A stretch of 37,511 nucleotides of DNA from Deltaproteobacteria bacterium (GTDB lineage Bacteria > SAR324 > NAC60-12): contig NYXK01000119.1 of assembly GCA_002685535.1 (NCBI GenBank), positions 53,590 through 91,100 on the forward strand, in the 5' to 3' direction. Below, in pieces: positions 33,001 to 37,511 of this stretch. Made by a program: the position numbers and the translations under genes. The notes beneath the pieces were generated by a model. The model did no database searches, had not been told where the DNA came from, and worked only from the letters and a program-made list of their open reading frames with translations. Position 1 is the first letter of the stretch. Each line of letters opens with the position of its first letter.

Positions 33001-33864
33001 TTACCACATTAGAATCGGGTAGCACTGAAAATTGTCGAGATAGAGTGGCATGACTTGTACGTACCACAGTCGCAAGGAAGCGTCCATTAACTCAGGCTTA
33101 TACAAGAACCCACCCATCATCTTCAAGAACGAAAGCTCGGTAACATTCCCAACAGTCTTCGTAACCTTCTCGCTCTCCACATAGGCCTCACTCTTCACAT
33201 GTGTATTCGACCAATACTCCTTACTCTCACAAGCATCAATAGTAAACAATCTCTTCGGCGCAGCAGGATCCGTATAGACACCACACAGCAAAGTCCCCGA
33301 CTCATTCTTCGCTGCCGAAACCACTTTCTCCAATGCCGATAGACCCTGATCAACCTTTCTATCTTGAAAGTTGGTGTGCCGAACGACGACATAGGGGTCT
33401 TTTGTCGTTGCGAGCTCAGGACGGATGGAAACGAGGTCTGGGGATGAGTCAAGGCTGTAGAATTCAGCTGGGCGGGAGTAGATGTTGGCGGAGTTGATCC
33501 AGTCGAACATTTCGACTACGGGCTTGCTGGATAGGTGGGAGTTGAAGGCGGCTTGGTCGGCATACCTGATTTCATTGCATGTCAATCTTTTACAATGTAA
33601 GAAGGATCTCTTCGAACTTGACTCACTTTTCAATGGAATACATCAATCTGTCGTTCGGCTCCTCGTTTGGAACAAAGAGGCCGAATTTCAGGACTCCAGG
33701 CTCATTCGCGAAAGCATTTTGAGAAACTCCTGTCATGAGTCCGAGTAACTCACAGCAGATGTTAGCCTGAACATTCCTCCCAAGATGCGATTGAGAGTGT
33801 CACAAACTTTGTCCCTAGTTGCTGTGTCTACACATAGAAGGCTCGCGAAAATGAGAAGCCTCAT
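33001..33864 (-). CDS. Tandem ABM-fold protein (antibiotic biosynthesis monooxygenase-like)
   Basis: Exons 33864-33808, 33748-33627 and 33565-33001, joined at phases 0 and 2, encode 247 aa. The first repeat (LLIFASLLCVDTATRDK, then NAFANEPGVLKFGLFVP and DRLMYSIEKYADQAAFNSHL) has the classic ABM order of strand, helix, strand and SKP-type helix. The second repeat (DPYVVVRHTNFQD, then SGTLLCGVYTDPAAPKRLFT and EYWSNTHVKS) repeats it, so one chain could form the dimer-like barrel that single ABM proteins make by pairing. Members without flavin or metal oxidise activated carbon or simply bind small molecules; activity here is unproven. The first acceptor (CTGTGAG) is the only one that restores the ABM pattern. 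The last 15 codons may instead be split by a small 40-bp intron. Confidence 0.78.
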
Positions 33865-35381
33865 GACGAAGTCTGAGCAAAAGTTGAGACGCGATCCTCA
33901 AATTGGGTTCTGAGTCAACAACAAATATGAGCGACTGCAAGACAATTTTTTGGAATTGCTGTTTGGGCTTTGATCTGCCAGAGATTCAAATGTGCCGTAA
34001 TGATCGGCTATTGCAGAAGTCATCCATATGGTTAAATGGCTGATCTGGTGAACGACTGGGTGAACTTCGCTCTCGCTTGTGGAAGAAAAGCATTATATCT
34101 ATGATGTATTCTGCCTACAAAGTACCAAGTTGCTGTCACAATCTCATGATCAACGGTAAAAAGAAATAGCAGAAGAGTATTGTAGAGGGGCCGTCATGTG
34201 ATATCAGGAGCCATCCTCGAGGAGCACATAAGTCGTTGGAGCATTTGGATACTCATGTAAAGCCTGGACATGTGTGAGCTCCGTTAATCAAAGCTAGTGG
34301 TCGTGGAAAGACGAAACCGTGTATTTTGATATTGTAGTCCGAACATCACTTGATGAAAGAACAGATCTAGATGCCCGGCAAGTTTCCGATTCCTCCCCGT
34401 CTCCACCACCAAACACTCAGATCCTCGCTGACAAACCTTCCTCCCATCGCACCCAAGTTCCTCGTCTCCCAAAACACTCACGACACACTCCCACTCACCG
34501 AACTCTCCTCACCAGGCGCGGTGCCGCACAACCGAGTTCCCATACAAAAATTAGGCGCCAAGCTATATCAACCCAGACATTCGTGCTCCGCCAAGGGGGT
34601 CCTGTACTGCTTTATTCGTGGGATTGCTACCCCCCACTAAGCCAAGGATTCTTGGTGGGGCGGTTCTTCAGCTGTTCAGGGATCTCTTGCAGATGCTGCT
34701 CATGCGGATGCAACAGCCACAGCATATCAAAGAGTTTCCCGATGACCGACAAGAGAACACAGAATGATGAGATCCGGAGAATGGAATGCTGAGGAATTAG
34801 CCAAGTCGGTGTTTGCCCTTGTGGATACACGTAATGCTTGCTTTTAGACAGCTAGAAGATTGAGCCACAGTCCTTTGGTGAGGGGTTATGGAAGGGTAGC
34901 TAAACACAAGTCTGTCCTGACAGTTGGACTAGTCATAGAGTTGCGGGCCTTCCCGCATATCAAAACTCATGGTCCGTCCCGGAGCGGCTGATCTTTCCAT
35001 CCATTCCATACAATACAACACAGATCCATGTTGATTTTGGCGGTTGTGAACATCCTGACGCTCATCCAAAATCGATCTGCTTCCATGCTTGCAGTTCCGA
35101 AACCGTGGTCCATGTGAAGCAACAAAGCTCGCAAAGGGAAGAAGAAAGAACTGAGCCATTTCATCTCATTCGGCTAGCATCTGACACGCACTGAGTGCCC
35201 AGTCTGCCGTGCATCTACCTGGCCCTTGTCATACCCAGATTATCCCTTGGCATTTCTCCCCTCCATTCACCATTTCCCAATCACTCATACATATCTGCAA
35301 TCTGTTCCTCTCCCTCCTCACGTACTCTTCCAAACCTTTCACCTTTTCAACAAATCAGACACACCAGCAAAGTATTCCATC
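33865..35381. other. Intergenic region, 1.5 kb
   Basis: No supported gene on either strand. The last 120 bp (about 35262-35355) are strongly pyrimidine-rich (TTCTCCCCTCC, CCTCTCCCTCCTCACG), a typical leader/core-promoter feature for a strongly expressed fungal gene, here upstream of the WW-domain gene. Confidence 0.45.
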
Positions 35382-36469
35382 ATGTCGTTCTTCAGTAAGA
35401 TGACCAAGGAGTTCGAAGGGATGATGAAGAAAGATGAGAAGAAAGACGAGTCTCCAGCCCCAACAGCTGAAGCCACAAGAGGTACGTTCTTTCTACCCCG
35501 CTATCTCAGCCCTGTCTGCACGCCACTGACGGCGTCACCACATAGGTTATGGCGATCAGCCACAGTACGGAGGCTACAATCAAGCACCGCCTCAACAAGG
35601 TTACGGAGGAGCACCAGCACCACCCTTCAACAGCCACCCCTCCTACAGCAGTCCCCCTCCAAACCAATACAGCCCAGCACCCAGCGGATACGGCGCTCCT
35701 CCCCCTCAACAATACGGCAGTCCAGCTCCAAGTCAATACGGCGCTCCTGCCCCAGCTCCCTACGGCAGTCCAGCTCCCCAACAGTACGGAACACCTGGTG
35801 GTCTTCCTCCTACCCCACAGGTTCCTCAAGGATGGCAAGCACTGTGGGATCCAGTCGGAAATCGCTGGGCGTACCTAGAGCAGTGGAACAGCAAAGTGAC
35901 CTGGACTGTCCCAACTGGCCCTTCATACCCTCAACAAGGCGGCTACGAGAGTCATGATGCCAGTCGTGGTGTAGGTGGATACGGTGATCACGGTGCGGGC
36001 GGATATCCAGGTGGTGCTCCTGGCGGCTATGGTGCTCCGGGAGGCTATCAGCAGGGAGGATATCAGGATCCAGCTAAGGCTAAGGATGATGCGAAGAAGA
36101 ATATGATGATGGGTGCGGCGGCTGGTGTGGCTGTTGGTGCTGTAGGAGGAGTTTTGGTTGCGAATGCTCTTGGTATGTATCAAACCCCTGCTGCCTATCG
36201 AACAAAATACGTCAGAACTACGTGAAGCTCTTTTTCTAGGTTCTAGAAAGGCTGCTAATGGGCATAATCTAGATGATGACGATGAACACCATGGAGGCCA
36301 GCAATACCAGAGCCAACAATACCAGAGCCAACCTCCTGGAATCGAGAGTGGCGAGCTGCCAGATGAGACTGCTTCCGGAAGCTCTGTTAGCAGTAGTGAT
36401 AGAGAGGAGGTCGAGGAGGCAAGACAGGAGTACGAGGAAGCTTATGAAGAAGCTTACGGATCTGACTGA
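35382..36469 (+). CDS. WW-domain protein with YG/PQ-rich linker, glycine-zipper helix and acidic tail
   Basis: Exons 35382-35481, 35546-36172 and 36240-36469 (introns 64 and 67 bp) encode 318 aa. A charged N-terminus (MTKEFEGMMKKDEKKDE) is followed by a Pro/Gln/Tyr/Gly repeat region (residues 34-123: QYGSPAPSQYGAPAPAPYGS). A WW domain follows, W130 to W153 with P156 (GWQALWDPVGNRWAY, then VTWTVP). Next is a GGY-rich stretch, a glycine zipper (MMMGAAAGVAVGAVGGVLVA) that could insert in or oligomerise at membranes, and a Glu/Ser-rich acidic tail. WW domains bind Pro-rich ligands and the protein carries such ligands itself, so self-association is possible. The CT-rich leader hints at strong expression. 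No named family. Confidence 0.85.
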
Positions 36470-37053
36470 CAGTGGTTTGGGAAGTGCGATGCTGTTCACG
36501 TTGAGGTTTACTAGATGCAATTGCTAGCGACGAATTCAAGCGAGATTTTCATGAAGCGGATAATTGGCTTGACTGCTCTTTATGCTGTGAAGAATTCTAT
36601 TTTTAGCGTAGGCCGTATAGATGGAATTGTGACGTGTTCTGTTCTGCAAAGTGAGCCCAGAAAGGAGAACTCGGGAGGAGCAATGAAGAGGGCGGGGTCA
36701 TGGTGCGGGGTAGCTTTGCCACATAACTAAGTCTTGGAACCTTAGTTGGTTTGTTTATGTCCTTTTTGATTGCACCTTTTCTGGTGCTTTACATCCAGAC
36801 TTTCACTTAACGTGCAAAAAATTTCAGGTGTAAGAAGATTCCATCTGCGAACGGACTCAACACCCCCACCGAACATACCGTCGCATCTTTCAATATGTTA
36901 AACCACTGTGGAAAAGTAAAGGATGGGAGAAGACACCGTTTTACGAAACTCTGTCCAACCTCGTCTGTATTGGTTGGCGTCTAGTTTTGATAGTATATCT
37001 GGTACCCAGCAACGACCAAGCTCCAGAGAACTCCTAGATGTCTACGCCCAGCT
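36470..37053. other. Convergent 3' region
   Basis: Nearly 600 bp between converging stop codons. No coding frame or RNA gene is seen. Confidence 0.4.
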
Positions 37054-37511
37054 TCACTGCTGTCCAACTCCCATTGCTGCTACGCATCGATTCATCACAT
37101 CCTCGTCGGTGCCCAGAGTGCATGGCCAATCGTCAGGTCCAATGAGGAAGGGAAGGATGAGAGGATCGCGGTTGATAGCCATCAATTGCGGAATCATCTT
37201 CACAGACAAAATTAGCACGCTATAATCCTAATCACTTCAGAAACCACTGAACCTAATCCAACATCCGAAACTCTTCCACAAAGTCAAGAAGTACAAGTGG
37301 AAGAAACTGGAAAGGCAACTCACAGCAGGGAAATACACCTCCCTCCACCTCTCCCTATCATAAGCCTCCGCACTCAACCTTAGCACCAACTCCAAAAACA
37401 CCACATCCGCACTCAACACAAACTTCCACATCAGATACCCCTGCATCTTCGCCCGCACCGCCCTCACTTGCTTATCTCCACCGTCACCTACTGCGTACAC
37501 CCATTTGCGAT
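37054..37511 (-). CDS. 3' part of an unknown gene, cut by the window edge
   Basis: Two exons (37511-37324 and 37197-37054) joined by a 126-bp intron (GCT|GTGAGT ... GTGAAG|ATG, phase 0) encode at least 110 C-terminal residues. They read KMQGYLMWKFVLSADVVFLE and LRLSAEAYDRERWREVYFP, then MAINRDPLILPFLIGPDDWP and a short tail to TGA 37056-37054. The composition and clean splice favour a real gene. I do not recognise the family, and the N-terminal part lies outside. Confidence 0.55.

Overview
The window comes from a filamentous ascomycete (Pezizomycotina). Genes lie on both strands and are split by short introns of 38-71 bp with GTRNGT donors and CTAAC/CTGAC-type branch sites. The gene families are typical of these fungi: an ABCC multidrug transporter, Zn2Cys6 regulators, a flavin monooxygenase, a D-amino-acid-oxidase-type oxidoreductase, a short-chain dehydrogenase, an F-box protein, and an ABM-fold protein. 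I did not assign a genus. I saw no rRNA, tRNA, transposon, CRISPR array or replication origin. All gene models were spliced by eye: each junction keeps the reading frame and was checked by coding length.

Layout. 1-2158 (-): 5' part of an ABCC transporter, cut by the window edge just before the first Walker A. 3854-4072 (+): a 72-aa one-pass membrane protein. 4939-6805 (+): flavin-containing monooxygenase. 7429-8933 (+): FAD oxidoreductase of the DAO fold. 9070-10925 (-): F-box protein. 10926-13337: gene-poor, with one weak small-gene candidate. 13338-15209 (-): secreted amidase, divergent from a DUF92/TMEM19 membrane protein at 15874-17116 (+). 17431-22555 (-): a 1519-aa disordered/coiled-coil protein. 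23060-23989 (-): an odd locus in which a divergent ubiquitin unit and half of a second one run into a three-finger C2H2 protein. 24424-25140 (-): unknown helical-repeat protein. 26763-27639 (+): SDR, convergent with a Zn2Cys6 factor (27801-29145, -). A second Zn2Cys6 factor follows (29508-31130, -). 31741-32841 (+): fungal protein of unknown function. 33001-33864 (-): tandem ABM-like protein. 35382-36469 (+): WW-domain/glycine-zipper protein. 37054-37511 (-): 3' end of an unknown gene.

How the genes relate. The left half gathers several functions that could act on amines, amides or xenobiotics (ABCC pump, FMO, DAO-type oxidase, secreted amidase). No core synthase is present, so a biosynthetic cluster is not supported. 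The SDR and its convergent Zn2Cys6 regulator may form a small regulated unit. The least ordinary stretch is the ubiquitin-like/zinc-finger locus. Its ubiquitin-like unit keeps RLRGG and K63, but K48 is Q and K11 is R. Its second codon is TAG. It enters the zinc-finger reading frame through a +1 shift. The zinc-finger part appears to use a GC-AG intron that restores a perfect C2H2 finger. It is either a decaying ubiquitin fusion gene or an unusual ubiquitin-like/zinc-finger fusion whose start is misread here.
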